Source: Clostridia bacterium
Lineage (GTDB): Bacteria; Bacillota; Clostridia; Oscillospirales; Acutalibacteraceae
DNA length: 35,242 bases
NCBI GenBank assembly: GCA_017623575.1
Contig: JAGAOS010000008.1
Location: forward strand, 1-35,242
Direction: 5' to 3'
The position numbers and the translations under genes were made by a program. Below, piece after piece: positions 1-8,611 of the stretch (position 1 is the stretch's first letter; every line of letters begins with the position of its first letter). The notes below the pieces were generated by a model, which did not search any database, was not told the origin of the DNA, and was given only the letters and a program-made list of their open reading frames with translations.

Positions 1-1862
1 AAGTTTTGATGGGTGTAACGGGTTCGGGTAAAACCTTCACAATGGCGAATATTATTGCTAATGTGAACAAACCGACATTGGTTCTCGCTCACAATAAAAC
101 CCTCGCCGCACAACTTTGTAGTGAGTTTCGCGAATTCTTCCCCGAAAATGCGGTTGAATATTTTGTTTCCTACTACGATTACTATCAGCCTGAAGCTTAC
201 ATTCCCGGCACCGATACCTACATTGAAAAGGATTCTGCCATTAATGATGAGATAGACAAGCTCCGCCATTCGGCAACCTGCGCTTTATCAGAACGCAACG
301 ATGTTATAATTGTGGCATCGGTTTCGGGCATATATTCACTTGGTAACCCCATTGATTACCGAAATATGATAATTTCCCTTCGTGTTGGTATGGAGAAAAA
401 CCGCGACGAACTGATTGCCAAGCTTGTGGATTTACAGTACGAGCGCAACGACTTAAATTTTATTCGTAATAAATTCAGGGTTCGCGGTGATACGGTAGAA
501 ATTTTTCCCGCTTATTCGGGTGACACCGCCATTCGTGTAGAATTTTTTGGTGATGAGATTGATAGAATATCATCAATAAACACACTTACGGGCGAGGTTA
601 AGGAAAATCTTGTGCACATTGGCATTTACCCCGCAACCCACTATATTGTATCCCCCGAAAAAATGGAGGATGCCCTTGCCGAAATACAGGACGAAATGGA
701 GTTCAGAGTAAAATATTTTACCGAACAGGGCAAGCTGATTGAGGCGCAAAGAATTCGTCAGCGTACCGAATATGATATAGAAATGCTTAGAGAAATAGGC
801 ACCTGCAAGGGTGTTGAAAACTACTCCCGCGTGCTTTCCCGCCGTCCCGAGGGCAGTACGCCCTTTACCCTTTTAGACTATTTTCCAAAGGACTTTTTGC
901 TTTTAGTAGATGAATCCCATGTTATGCTGCCGCAGGTTCGCGGTATGTACGGCGGTGACAGGGCAAGAAAGGAAAATCTTGTAGATTACGGCTTTCGTCT
1001 TCCCTCCGCCTTTGATAACCGACCCCTTAATTTTGATGAATTTTACAGCAAGGTTAATCAGGCAATTTATGTTTCTGCCACCCCCGGCGATTTTGAAAAA
1101 GAACATTCTGCCGCTATTGTGGAGCAGGTTATTCGTCCTACGGGACTTATTGACCCAATGGTTGTGGTTAAGCCAATAGCAGGTCAGATTGACGATTTGG
1201 TAAGTGAAATTAACATCCGTACCGAAAAAGGTGAAAGGGTATTGGTTACCACTCTCACAAAAAAAATGGCAGAGGATTTAACCGACTTTTTGGAAAATGT
1301 GGATATTAAAGTCCGTTATATGCATCACGATGTAGACACTATGGAGCGTATGGAAATAATCCGCGATTTACGACTTGGTGTTTTTGATGTTCTGGTAGGA
1401 ATCAATCTTCTGCGTGAGGGTCTCGACCTTCCCGAAGTCTCCTTAGTTGCCATATTGGATGCTGATAAAGAGGGCTTTCTTCGAAGCGAAACATCACTTA
1501 TTCAGACAATTGGTCGCGCCGCCAGAAATGCCGAGGGTACAGTTATTATGTATGCCGACTGTGTTACACCGTCTATGGAACGCGCCATAAGCGAAACCGA
1601 GCGCCGCCGCGCCATTCAGATGCAATATAATAAGGAACACGGAATCACACCCAAAACCGTTATTAAGGGTGTGCGTGATGTTATTGAAATGGGCGGTTCC
1701 AGAAAAACAAAGGTAGTAGACGGCAAGCGCCTTACCAAGGCCGAACGGGATGCGCTTATAAAGAAGATGACCGAGGAAATGAAGCAGGCGGCAAAGCTGC
1801 TTGAATTTGAGTACGCCGCCGAGCTGCGAGATAAAATTGAAGAGCTTAAAAAAGTAAAATAA
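1..1862 (+). CDS. uvrB: UvrABC excision nuclease subunit B, 5' truncated by window edge
   Basis: UvrB is the DNA-damage verifying helicase-like subunit of nucleotide excision repair; it receives damage from UvrA and recruits UvrC. The reading frame is open to the first base, and the first residues already sit at the Walker A motif (GVTGSGKT), so roughly 40 N-terminal residues of a normal ~660-aa protein lie outside the window. Visible in order: Walker A, the aromatic beta-hairpin region ([10 protein letters not shown]), the Walker B box DESH near residue 300, helicase motifs [11 protein letters not shown] and QTIGRAARN, and a C-terminal UVR motif ([18 protein letters not shown]) that binds UvrC. 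The frame is intact to TAA at 1860-1862. No hairpin terminator separates it from the next gene, whose promoter begins 7 bp downstream. Family identity is certain. Confidence 0.98.
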   Translation, partial: VLMGVTGSGKTFTMANIIANVNKPTLVLAHNKTLAAQLCSEFREFFPENAVEYFVSYYDYYQPEAYIPGTDTYIEKDSAINDEIDKLRHSATCALSERNDVIIVASVSGIYSLGNPIDYRNMIISLRVGMEKNRDELIAKLVDLQYERNDLNFIRNKFRVRGDTVEIFPAYSGDTAIRVEFFGDEIDRISSINTLTGEVKENLVHIGIYPATHYIVSPEKMEDALAEIQDEMEFRVKYFTEQGKLIEAQRIRQRTEYDIEMLREIGTCKGVENYSRVLSRRPEGSTPFTLLDYFPKDFLLLVDESHVMLPQVRGMYGGDRARKENLVDYGFRLPSAFDNRPLNFDEFYSKVNQAIYVSATPGDFEKEHSAAIVEQVIRPTGLIDPMVVVKPIAGQIDDLVSEINIRTEKGERVLVTTLTKKMAEDLTDFLENVDIKVRYMHHDVDTMERMEIIRDLRLGVFDVLVGINLLREGLDLPEVSLVAILDADKEGFLRSETSLIQTIGRAARNAEGTVIMYADCVTPSMERAISETERRRAIQMQYNKEHGITPKTVIKGVRDVIEMGGSRKTKVVDGKRLTKAERDALIKKMTEEMKQAAKLLEFEYAAELRDKIEELKKVK

Positions 1863-1868
1863 CGATAC

Positions 1869-1897
1869 TTTACAAAATTTTAAAATAGATATATAAT
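1869..1897 (+). promoter_or_regulatory. SigA-type promoter of the rhamnosidase operon
   Basis: A -35 box TTTACA (1869-1874) and a consensus -10 TATAAT (1892-1897) are separated by exactly 17 bp. The predicted start of transcription near 1904 gives a leader of about 30 nt with a GGGGAG ribosome site before the ATG at 1934. This makes the glycosidase operon independent of uvrB. Sequence prediction only. Confidence 0.72.
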
Positions 1898-1933
1898 TAG
1901 ATTACAAAAATCCTTTTAAAGGGGAGATACCCA

Positions 1934-4591
1934 ATGAATTATGCTGTGAAAACCAAAGAAAAATGGAACGCTCTGCCTATCTGCGGAAGTGATGAATTTT
2001 TAAAAACCACCGAGGATATTAAGGGTGTTGAGGGCGCCGATTTTATTTGGGGTTATTTTTACACCCGAAATCTGCTTAGAAAAAACTTTAATATAAAAAG
2101 CGGCATTAAAAAGGCAACCGCACATTTTATTTGTGATAACTCCTTTGATATTTACTTTAATAAAGCCGAAGCGGCAGTAGATGTTAAGGAATTTAAGGCA
2201 GATGTTACCCATCTTTTAAAAACGGGCGAAAATTCGGTTTCAATCCGCGCCTTTCAAACCAATGACGAAAGCTATTTTACCTCTGCCATTTGCGGCGAAG
2301 TGGTTGTTGAAACCGAGGATGAAACCCTGCGTGTTGTTACCAACGATAGCTGGCTTCATTTTCATCCCGTAAACTTTGGTCGTAATGATGAACCCCTTAA
2401 CTGGATGGAGGATGATAATCTGCGTTCCTGCTGGCTTTGGGGCAGAAAGCTGCACCCCCGTCAGATAAAGCGTTCAATGTATATGCGAAAAGGCATTGAA
2501 ATTAAGGATGAAGTAAAATCCGCCACCCTTTCGGTTTATGCTCAGGGTGAGGCTGAAATGTACATAAACGGCAAAAAGGTTGGTGAGGAATATTTTTCAA
2601 CCGGTATATCCGAAAAATATTTTGAATATCACACCTTTGATGTTGCAGAAATGCTTAAAACGGGCAAAAATGCAATAGGTGCCATTACGGGCAACACCTG
2701 GCTTAACAGCGAGTCGCACAGCGGAATGTATATGAACAAAAACTTTTTGTTAGCCGAGCTTAAGGTGGAATACGAAAACGGTGAAACCGAATTTTTTGGC
2801 ACCGACAAAAGCTGGAAAACCGCCCCATCCCCCATTACCGACAACGATTTGCAGTTTGGTGAACGCTACGATGCGCGGTTGGAGATTAAAGATTGGTGTT
2901 CAATAGATTTTGATGATTCTGATTGGTACTATGCCGAGGAAATGGAAGAAAATTATTTAAAGCCCTACGCCGAAAGATGCTATCCCCCCGTTAAAATTCA
3001 AAAGTTTGCAGAACCTGTTTCCTGCGAAAATATAAACGGTGCATATCTTTATGATTTTGGCTTTAATTGTGCCGGTCGCTACGCCTTGACCCTTAAAAAT
3101 ACCGTGGCGGGTCAAAGGGTTAAAATATCGGTTGGTGAGGAACTAAGGCGGGATAAATCCTTTGCGCTTAAAGTGTATGCCCCCGTATTCTATCCCGAGG
3201 ACTATAAGTCCGGCGGCAGAGCTTTGGCGGCGCTTAAAAATTATGATATTTACACCTGTAAGGGTGGAGAAACGGAAACCTATATGCCCCGATTTGCCTT
3301 TAATGGCTTCAGATATTTAAAAATCGAGGGTGCAGATATTACTCAGATTGCTGATATTAAACAAACCGTTATGTATAACGATTTGGATTTTGGTTGGAAG
3401 CTGAGTAGCAGTGACCCCTTTATAAACGAATTTGCAAAAACGGTTGAGCGCACTATGCAGGGCAATCTTTTTAACGGATTTTTAGACTGCCCCACAAGAG
3501 AAAAGAATTTCTGGACGGGTGACATTGCCGTTTTTGGTGCAACCGCCTGCTATTTTGCAGACTGTCAACAGATTTTATCCCGTTGGACCGACGGCGGCAG
3601 AAAAATGTGCGCTACCGTTTACGGCTGGGGTGATGAAATTTACACAATACCTTTAGAAATGTATCAATTTTATGGTGACAAGGGTTTTCTAAAGCATCGC
3701 CTGCCTGATATACTTGCCTATGCAAGGGAGCGAATTAAAACGGCAAAGGATAATATTCTGCCCGAAAATCCCCTTGCTCCCTTTAATGACCATTCCAACC
3801 CCTTTAACAAAAATTTAAGTCGCAATTTCTTTGGTCATTTGTTCTACTGCTATATGATGAAGTGCATTGCCGAAATTGCAAAAATCTTGGGTGAAACCGA
3901 GTTGGAAACAGAGTTTAAAGAGCGATTTAAGGTAACCAAGGCAGAGTTTAACAAGCTTTATTATCTTGCCGATGAAAAGGATTACAGCGAGCATCTGCAA
4001 AGCGGAATTATTTTACCTATTGCCTTGGATATTGCTGAAGAAAAAGAAAAAGCCGCTCTTGCCGCTACCTTAAATGAATATATTTTAAAAGAAGGCTGCC
4101 TTACCACAGGCTTTTGGGGAACCCGCTACATAATGCAGGTGCTTTCAGATTACGGTTATACAGACACCGTATTTATGCTGCTTCAAAATGATAAATTCCC
4201 ATCCTGGCGCGATATTTTAAAAAGCGGAGCCACCACCATAACCGAAACCTGGCGCGGTATGTCGGGTGATGATGACGGCGCAACAAGCAAAAACCACTTT
4301 GCTTACGGCGTTGTTGTTGGCTTTATGTTTGAATATTTAGGCGGTATTCGTTACAGAGAATCCGATCCGGGCTTTGAGGTTCTTCAGTTACAGCCAACCT
4401 TTATAAAACAAATGGGAGATTTTTCTTGCGAATACAAATCGGTTAAGGGTAAAATTAAAACCGCCTGGAAATTTGAGGGTGATACTGTTACCTATGATTT
4501 TGATGTTCCGGTACCTACAAGGCTTAAACTACCCAACGGTACATCAATGATTTATCAGCCCGGAAAACACTCTATCATTTGTAAAATATAA
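1934..4591 (+). CDS. Alpha-L-rhamnosidase, glycoside hydrolase family 78
   Basis: 885 aa with no signal peptide, so probably cytoplasmic and acting on imported rhamnosides, releasing terminal alpha-L-rhamnose from plant or bacterial glycans. The N-terminal half is a run of beta-sandwich modules typical of Bac_rhamnosid proteins, including a stretch around residues 160-300 with 'AEMYINGKKVGEEYFSTG' and 'GKNAIGAITGNTW'. The catalytic (alpha/alpha)6 barrel starts near residue 490; DCPTREKNFWTGD (D518-E523 onward) matches the GH78 motif carrying the catalytic acidic residues, and 'TTITETWRG' near residue 768 matches the second conserved acidic site. A final small beta domain follows 'EVLQLQP'. 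The start is supported by GGGGAG 8-9 nt upstream. It leads an operon with the genes at 4614 and 6569. Substrate within the family cannot be read from sequence. Confidence 0.9.
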   Translation: MNYAVKTKEKWNALPICGSDEFLKTTEDIKGVEGADFIWGYFYTRNLLRKNFNIKSGIKKATAHFICDNSFDIYFNKAEAAVDVKEFKADVTHLLKTGENSVSIRAFQTNDESYFTSAICGEVVVETEDETLRVVTNDSWLHFHPVNFGRNDEPLNWMEDDNLRSCWLWGRKLHPRQIKRSMYMRKGIEIKDEVKSATLSVYAQGEAEMYINGKKVGEEYFSTGISEKYFEYHTFDVAEMLKTGKNAIGAITGNTWLNSESHSGMYMNKNFLLAELKVEYENGETEFFGTDKSWKTAPSPITDNDLQFGERYDARLEIKDWCSIDFDDSDWYYAEEMEENYLKPYAERCYPPVKIQKFAEPVSCENINGAYLYDFGFNCAGRYALTLKNTVAGQRVKISVGEELRRDKSFALKVYAPVFYPEDYKSGGRALAALKNYDIYTCKGGETETYMPRFAFNGFRYLKIEGADITQIADIKQTVMYNDLDFGWKLSSSDPFINEFAKTVERTMQGNLFNGFLDCPTREKNFWTGDIAVFGATACYFADCQQILSRWTDGGRKMCATVYGWGDEIYTIPLEMYQFYGDKGFLKHRLPDILAYARERIKTAKDNILPENPLAPFNDHSNPFNKNLSRNFFGHLFYCYMMKCIAEIAKILGETELETEFKERFKVTKAEFNKLYYLADEKDYSEHLQSGIILPIALDIAEEKEKAALAATLNEYILKEGCLTTGFWGTRYIMQVLSDYGYTDTVFMLLQNDKFPSWRDILKSGATTITETWRGMSGDDDGATSKNHFAYGVVVGFMFEYLGGIRYRESDPGFEVLQLQPTFIKQMGDFSCEYKSVKGKIKTAWKFEGDTVTYDFDVPVPTRLKLPNGTSMIYQPGKHSIICKI

Positions 4592-4613
4592 TAATTAATC
4601 AGGAAGATTGCAT

Positions 4614-6548
4614 ATGTTTAATTTTTCAATTATACCACTGGATCCCTTGCATATTGATGAAATCTGTGAGGATATTAAAAACCAATACGAAAACGGCATT
4701 GCCACCTGCGCTCTTTTTAGCATAAGGCTTGTTCCCGAGGGGGACCCGCTTATTCCTAAGGCAGAGCAACAATGTGAGATTTATGACCGTTTCAAGGAAA
4801 AATTGGATTCTATGGGGCTTGAAAGCGGAATTCTTGTGCAGTGCACATTGGGTCACGGATATGCCCTTGACAAGCCTTCAAGGCTTACCCGAATCAAAGG
4901 ACTTATAAACGGCATAGAGGAAAATGCCATCTGCCCCTTTGATAAAGATTTCAGGGAATATTTGTGTCATAGCTTTAGCGTTATTGCATCACATAATCCC
5001 GCTCACATTATGCTGGATGATGATTTTCGTCTTATTATCCGCCCCGGTAAAGGTTGCGCCTGTGATTTGCATCTGGATGCCCTTTACAAAAAAACAGGCA
5101 TTAAAAAAACAAGGGAAGAAATTATGAAGCATGTTTTGGGCGATTCCGATGAGGATGAAAAATTCCGTGATGCCTTTGTGGAAACCCAGCTTGATTCCCT
5201 CAAAGAATGTGTAAAATATATGCGCGCCGGTATTGATGATGTAAATCCATCCCTTGGTGGCTCATTTTGTTGCGTAGGTCCCTGCTGTGAGGCGGCTACC
5301 GAAATTGCCGGAGTTATGGCGGGTAAAAATAATCCCGTTATTCTGCGCATAAACAACGGCAACTATCACCCCGTTGGCACCAAGGAGTTTTCAAACAGCT
5401 TTTTGCGCGCCGCCGTTCAGATGGCAGTGCTTAAAGGCGCCGGCAAGGTTGATAGCTTTCTTGCCGAAACCGATACCTGCCCTCAAAACCGCTACAGCAC
5501 AGGCGCTATGCAACTGCACTCACATTTTGTAGGAACTATTTTAGAGGGTGTTTCGGGTGCAAAGCACTGGATAACCCGTATGGCGAATTTTGAGCCTGCA
5601 AGCGGTAAAAAATACCGCGAGGTGCTAGGTAAACACAAAAGATTTTATGAAAGTCTGTCAAATATTGTTCCCACCCTTAAATGGCGAGGAGCCAGAATTC
5701 CCGTTTCCTCAAAACCTGATTATATGTTTAAAGAATCATCATCCTTCAGTGGATGGGGCGCAATGGTTTTGGAAAGATTTGGTATACCAATGTATTTTTC
5801 GCCCGATGCCTCTAAGGTTACATTCTTAGACGGAAGTATGCCCACCCTTTTTGATGATGAGCAAATAAAAGCTATGCTTAAAAACACCCTTTTTCTGGAT
5901 GGCGGTGCCGCAGAATTGCTTTGCAAACGCGGCTTTGCAAATGAAATTGGTGTTCAAGTAAATAAAAACAACGGCAAAAATGTATCGGGTGAAGTATTTG
6001 CAGATGGCAGTGAAAAAAGCGTTAAATGCCTAACCAATCCCCGTGAAATTAAGCCTATAAATGATGCTGTTAAGACCCTTTCACTTTGTTATCACATTAA
6101 AAACGGAAATAAAAGAGAAATTCTTTTCCCTGCAAGTACTCTGTATAAAAATGATATGGGCGGTACGGTAATTGTTTTTGGCGGCGATGCCAAAACAAAA
6201 TTCCACTACACAACAGCCTTTGGTTTTCTTAATGAAACCCGAAAAAATCAATTTATAGAGCTTTTAAAACAACACGGTGATCTACCCGTTTACACCCCCG
6301 ATGATGACGAGATTTATTTAAAGGCGGCAGATATGCCCGATGGCAGTCTGTTCTGCGCCATTTTTAATGTCAGCCTTGACCCTGTAGAAAAAATCCGTCT
6401 TTGCCCCCAAAAATCGCCCAAAAATATTTACTATCTGGACTGCGACGGCGAATTTAAAGAGGTAGCCTTCAGGGAAGAAAACGGCGAGGTTATTTTAGAA
6501 AAAAGAGCAGATATTATAACCCCCGTTATTTTAAAAATAGAGTATTAG
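4614..6548 (+). CDS. Uncharacterised glycosidase-like protein of the rhamnosidase operon
   Basis: 644 aa, no signal peptide, no transmembrane segment. I do not recognise a named family with confidence. The N-terminal ~400 residues read like a TIM-barrel enzyme of the glycosidase type: alternating hydrophobic strands and helices, with 'HIMLDDDFRL' followed by 'GCACDLHLD', which resembles the acidic and cysteine/histidine-rich loop of some GH42-like barrel proteins. The C-terminal ~200 residues look like beta-sandwich modules ('FGGDAKTKFHYTTAFGFLN', 'DGSLFCAIFNVSLDP'). ATG 4614 is preferred over a TTG at 4608 because AGGAAG (4601-4606) is 7 nt from the ATG and only 1 nt from the TTG. It lies 22 bp after the rhamnosidase and 20 bp before the SulP gene, so co-transcription is likely, implying a role in the same glycan pathway. 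Enzyme class is inference. Confidence 0.7.
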   Translation: MFNFSIIPLDPLHIDEICEDIKNQYENGIATCALFSIRLVPEGDPLIPKAEQQCEIYDRFKEKLDSMGLESGILVQCTLGHGYALDKPSRLTRIKGLINGIEENAICPFDKDFREYLCHSFSVIASHNPAHIMLDDDFRLIIRPGKGCACDLHLDALYKKTGIKKTREEIMKHVLGDSDEDEKFRDAFVETQLDSLKECVKYMRAGIDDVNPSLGGSFCCVGPCCEAATEIAGVMAGKNNPVILRINNGNYHPVGTKEFSNSFLRAAVQMAVLKGAGKVDSFLAETDTCPQNRYSTGAMQLHSHFVGTILEGVSGAKHWITRMANFEPASGKKYREVLGKHKRFYESLSNIVPTLKWRGARIPVSSKPDYMFKESSSFSGWGAMVLERFGIPMYFSPDASKVTFLDGSMPTLFDDEQIKAMLKNTLFLDGGAAELLCKRGFANEIGVQVNKNNGKNVSGEVFADGSEKSVKCLTNPREIKPINDAVKTLSLCYHIKNGNKREILFPASTLYKNDMGGTVIVFGGDAKTKFHYTTAFGFLNETRKNQFIELLKQHGDLPVYTPDDDEIYLKAADMPDGSLFCAIFNVSLDPVEKIRLCPQKSPKNIYYLDCDGEFKEVAFREENGEVILEKRADIITPVILKIEY

Positions 6549-6568
6549 TTTTATCAGGAGAATAAAAA

Positions 6569-8215
6569 ATGAAAGAATTTACTCCCATGCTTGTAACCAC
6601 CCTTAAAGGCTACAAGCCAAAAATGTTAGTTAAAGATATTGTTGCAGGTATTATTGTTGCAATTATTGCTCTGCCCCTTTCCATTGCTCTTGCAATTGCA
6701 TCGGGCGTCGGTCCTGAGGAGGGTCTTTACACTGCAATTGTTGCAGGCGCCCTTATTTCCATATTCGGCGGAAGCAAGGTGCAGATTGCAGGTCCCACCG
6801 CCGCCTTTGCTACTATTGTGGCGGGTGTGGTTGCCGCAAACGGTATGGAGGGCTTGATGCTTGCCACCATAATTGCAGGTATTTTACTTGTACTAATGGG
6901 AATTTTTAAATTCGGTAGTTTAATAAAATTCATTCCATACACCATAACAACCGGCTTTACGGCAGGCATTGCGGTTACCATTTTAATAGGTCAGCTGAAA
7001 GACTTTTTTGGTGTAAGCTATCCCGCAGGGGTATCCCCCATAGAAACTACAGAAAAAATTGCCGTATTTTTTGAAAATATTTCAACCGTAAACTGGTGGG
7101 CAATTCTTGTGGGTGCGGTAAGCCTTTTAATTCTTATTGTGTGGCCGAAAATCAGCAAAACAATCCCCGGCTCACTTATTGCGGTAGTGGTTGGAGCCGT
7201 TATGGTAATGCTTCTGCCCGAAACAGCAGGCGTAAAAACAATTGAAACCACATTTGGTGAGCTTAGCAGTAAGCTGCCTACCCTAAATCTTCCCAAAATG
7301 GATATGGCGCTTATAAGAAAGGTTTTGCCTGATGCATTTACCATTGCTATTTTAGCGGCAATTGAATCACTGCTTTCCTGCGTGGTTGCCGACGGTATGA
7401 CAGGCAGTAAGCACCGCTCCAATACAGAGCTTATAGCTCAGGGCGTTGGTAATGTCGGCTCGGCGCTTTTTGGCGGTATCCCCGCCACGGGAGCTATTGC
7501 CCGCACCGCCGCCAACATAAAAAATGGAGGTCAAACCCCTGTAGCCGGCATAGTTCACGCTATTGTTCTTCTTTTAATTTTAGTGTTTTTAATGCCGTAT
7601 GCGGCGCTTATTCCTATGCCCACCATAGCCGCAATACTCTTTACGGTTGCTTATAATATGAGTCAGTGGCGCCCCATTGTCAGACTTGTTAAAACAGCTC
7701 CCAAAAGCGATATTTTTGTACTTCTGCTTACCTTTGTTTTAACCGTTGTGTTTGACCTTGTTGTAGCAATCGGAGTTGGCATTGTACTTGCCTGTATTCT
7801 GTTTATGAAGCGAATGAGCGACGAAACCGAAATAAAGGGCTGGAAGTATGAGCAAAACGAGGATGACTCATATAAACTGGCAGATGTTCCTAAAACAATT
7901 CGCGTTTTTGAAATAAGCGGTCCCCTATTTTTTGGTATGACCGACCGAATTGCAAACATCACCACCAAGGAATACACAAAATGCCTTATTATTCGTATGA
8001 GGAGCGTTCCCGCCATAGATGCAACAGCTATGAACGCTCTTGAGGACCTTTGCGATAAGTGCATTGAGCGGGGTATAACAGTTGTATTCTCCCATGTAAA
8101 TGAACAACCCCTTAACAGTATGAAAAAATCCGGACTTTACGATAAGGTAGGGGCTGAAAACTTTAAATCACATATTGATGTTGCATTAGCGTATGCAAAA
8201 AATATTTGTGAATAA
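6569..8215 (+). CDS. SulP family anion transporter with STAS domain
   Basis: 548 aa integral membrane protein of the SulP/SLC26 family, which moves anions such as sulfate, bicarbonate or dicarboxylates. Residues ~20-410 contain a dense set of hydrophobic helices, including the family stretch 'GIIVAIIALPLSIALAIASG' and 'GPTAAFATIVAG' near the anion-binding site. Residues ~430-548 form a cytoplasmic STAS domain (IRVFEISGPLFFGMTDRI ... IIRMRSVPAIDATAMNALEDL). The ATG is preceded by CAGGAG at 6555-6560. It is the last gene of the operon, ahead of a strong terminator. The substrate cannot be deduced; placement with glycosidases is unusual for a sulfate permease and no sulfatase is visible nearby. 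Confidence 0.92.
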   Translation: MKEFTPMLVTTLKGYKPKMLVKDIVAGIIVAIIALPLSIALAIASGVGPEEGLYTAIVAGALISIFGGSKVQIAGPTAAFATIVAGVVAANGMEGLMLATIIAGILLVLMGIFKFGSLIKFIPYTITTGFTAGIAVTILIGQLKDFFGVSYPAGVSPIETTEKIAVFFENISTVNWWAILVGAVSLLILIVWPKISKTIPGSLIAVVVGAVMVMLLPETAGVKTIETTFGELSSKLPTLNLPKMDMALIRKVLPDAFTIAILAAIESLLSCVVADGMTGSKHRSNTELIAQGVGNVGSALFGGIPATGAIARTAANIKNGGQTPVAGIVHAIVLLLILVFLMPYAALIPMPTIAAILFTVAYNMSQWRPIVRLVKTAPKSDIFVLLLTFVLTVVFDLVVAIGVGIVLACILFMKRMSDETEIKGWKYEQNEDDSYKLADVPKTIRVFEISGPLFFGMTDRIANITTKEYTKCLIIRMRSVPAIDATAMNALEDLCDKCIERGITVVFSHVNEQPLNSMKKSGLYDKVGAENFKSHIDVALAYAKNICE

Positions 8216-8286
8216 ATTTATGCTATAAAAAAGGGATGCAAAAAACAAAGTTTATTAAAACCTTAAAATACAAATAAAATAAAATG

Positions 8287-8334
8287 AAAAATCTGCAATA
8301 AAAGGATAGACAAGCCCTTTTGTTGCAGATTTTT
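8287..8334. terminator. Rho-independent terminator after the SulP gene
   Basis: A 12-bp arm 8287-8298 (AAAAATCTGCAA) pairs with 8323-8334, and an inner AAAAGG/CCTTTT (8300-8305, 8316-8321) extends it to about 19 bp around a 10-nt loop. The 3' arm ends in a T run on the plus strand and the 5' arm gives a T run on the minus strand, so it may work both ways between two convergent genes. Confidence 0.85.
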
Positions 8335-8388
8335 ATGTTTATAAATATATTAGACAGATAAATTATAGTTTGAAGATGTGACCTCGGA

Positions 8389-8538
8389 GGCCGTCCCTAG
8401 ACAGGGAAGGGGGCCCAGCGTACGCTGGGGGAAGGGTTGAAAAACCAGCGCAAACCGCTTTGTTAAGGGCTTTTTGCTGTGAATAATCTCCCCTTCCACC
8501 GCCGTTCGGCGGTCCCCCTTCCCCGTCCGGGGACGGCC
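8389..8538. repeat. MITE-like palindromic repeat, copy 1
   Basis: A 150-bp GC-rich element in AT-rich DNA. The outer 25 bp at each end (8389-8413 and 8514-8538) are inverted repeats with three differences, both beginning GGCCGTCCC. Internal hairpins are visible: CCCAGCGTACGCTGGG at one end and ACCGCCGttcGGCGGT-like pairing at the other. It contains no gene. A second copy in opposite orientation begins at 35123 and agrees over the visible 120 bp with about six differences by eye. The flank 8539-8582 also resembles the flank of copy 2, so the mobile unit may be longer. No clear target duplication was found. Confidence 0.8.
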
Positions 8539-8611
8539 TTATAAACCGCAAATCAGTTTGTCAACCCACAATTTATCGCACGGCTGTTTTTTTATAGCCC
8601 CGTTTTTTTGA

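Noticed and set aside
1863-1933. Terminator after uvrB
   Set aside because: Only CCTTTTAAAGG-like symmetry near the next ribosome site, with no loop and no T tract; not counted.
7018-7422. 134-codon antisense frame in the SulP gene
   Set aside because: Shadow of a strongly supported membrane-protein gene; no ribosome site and no family features.
8363-8551. 62-codon minus-strand frame across the GC-rich repeat
   Set aside because: It reads through the MITE-like repeat and its low-complexity product (PSPDGEGGPPNGGG) is what hairpin DNA gives by chance; no ribosome site.
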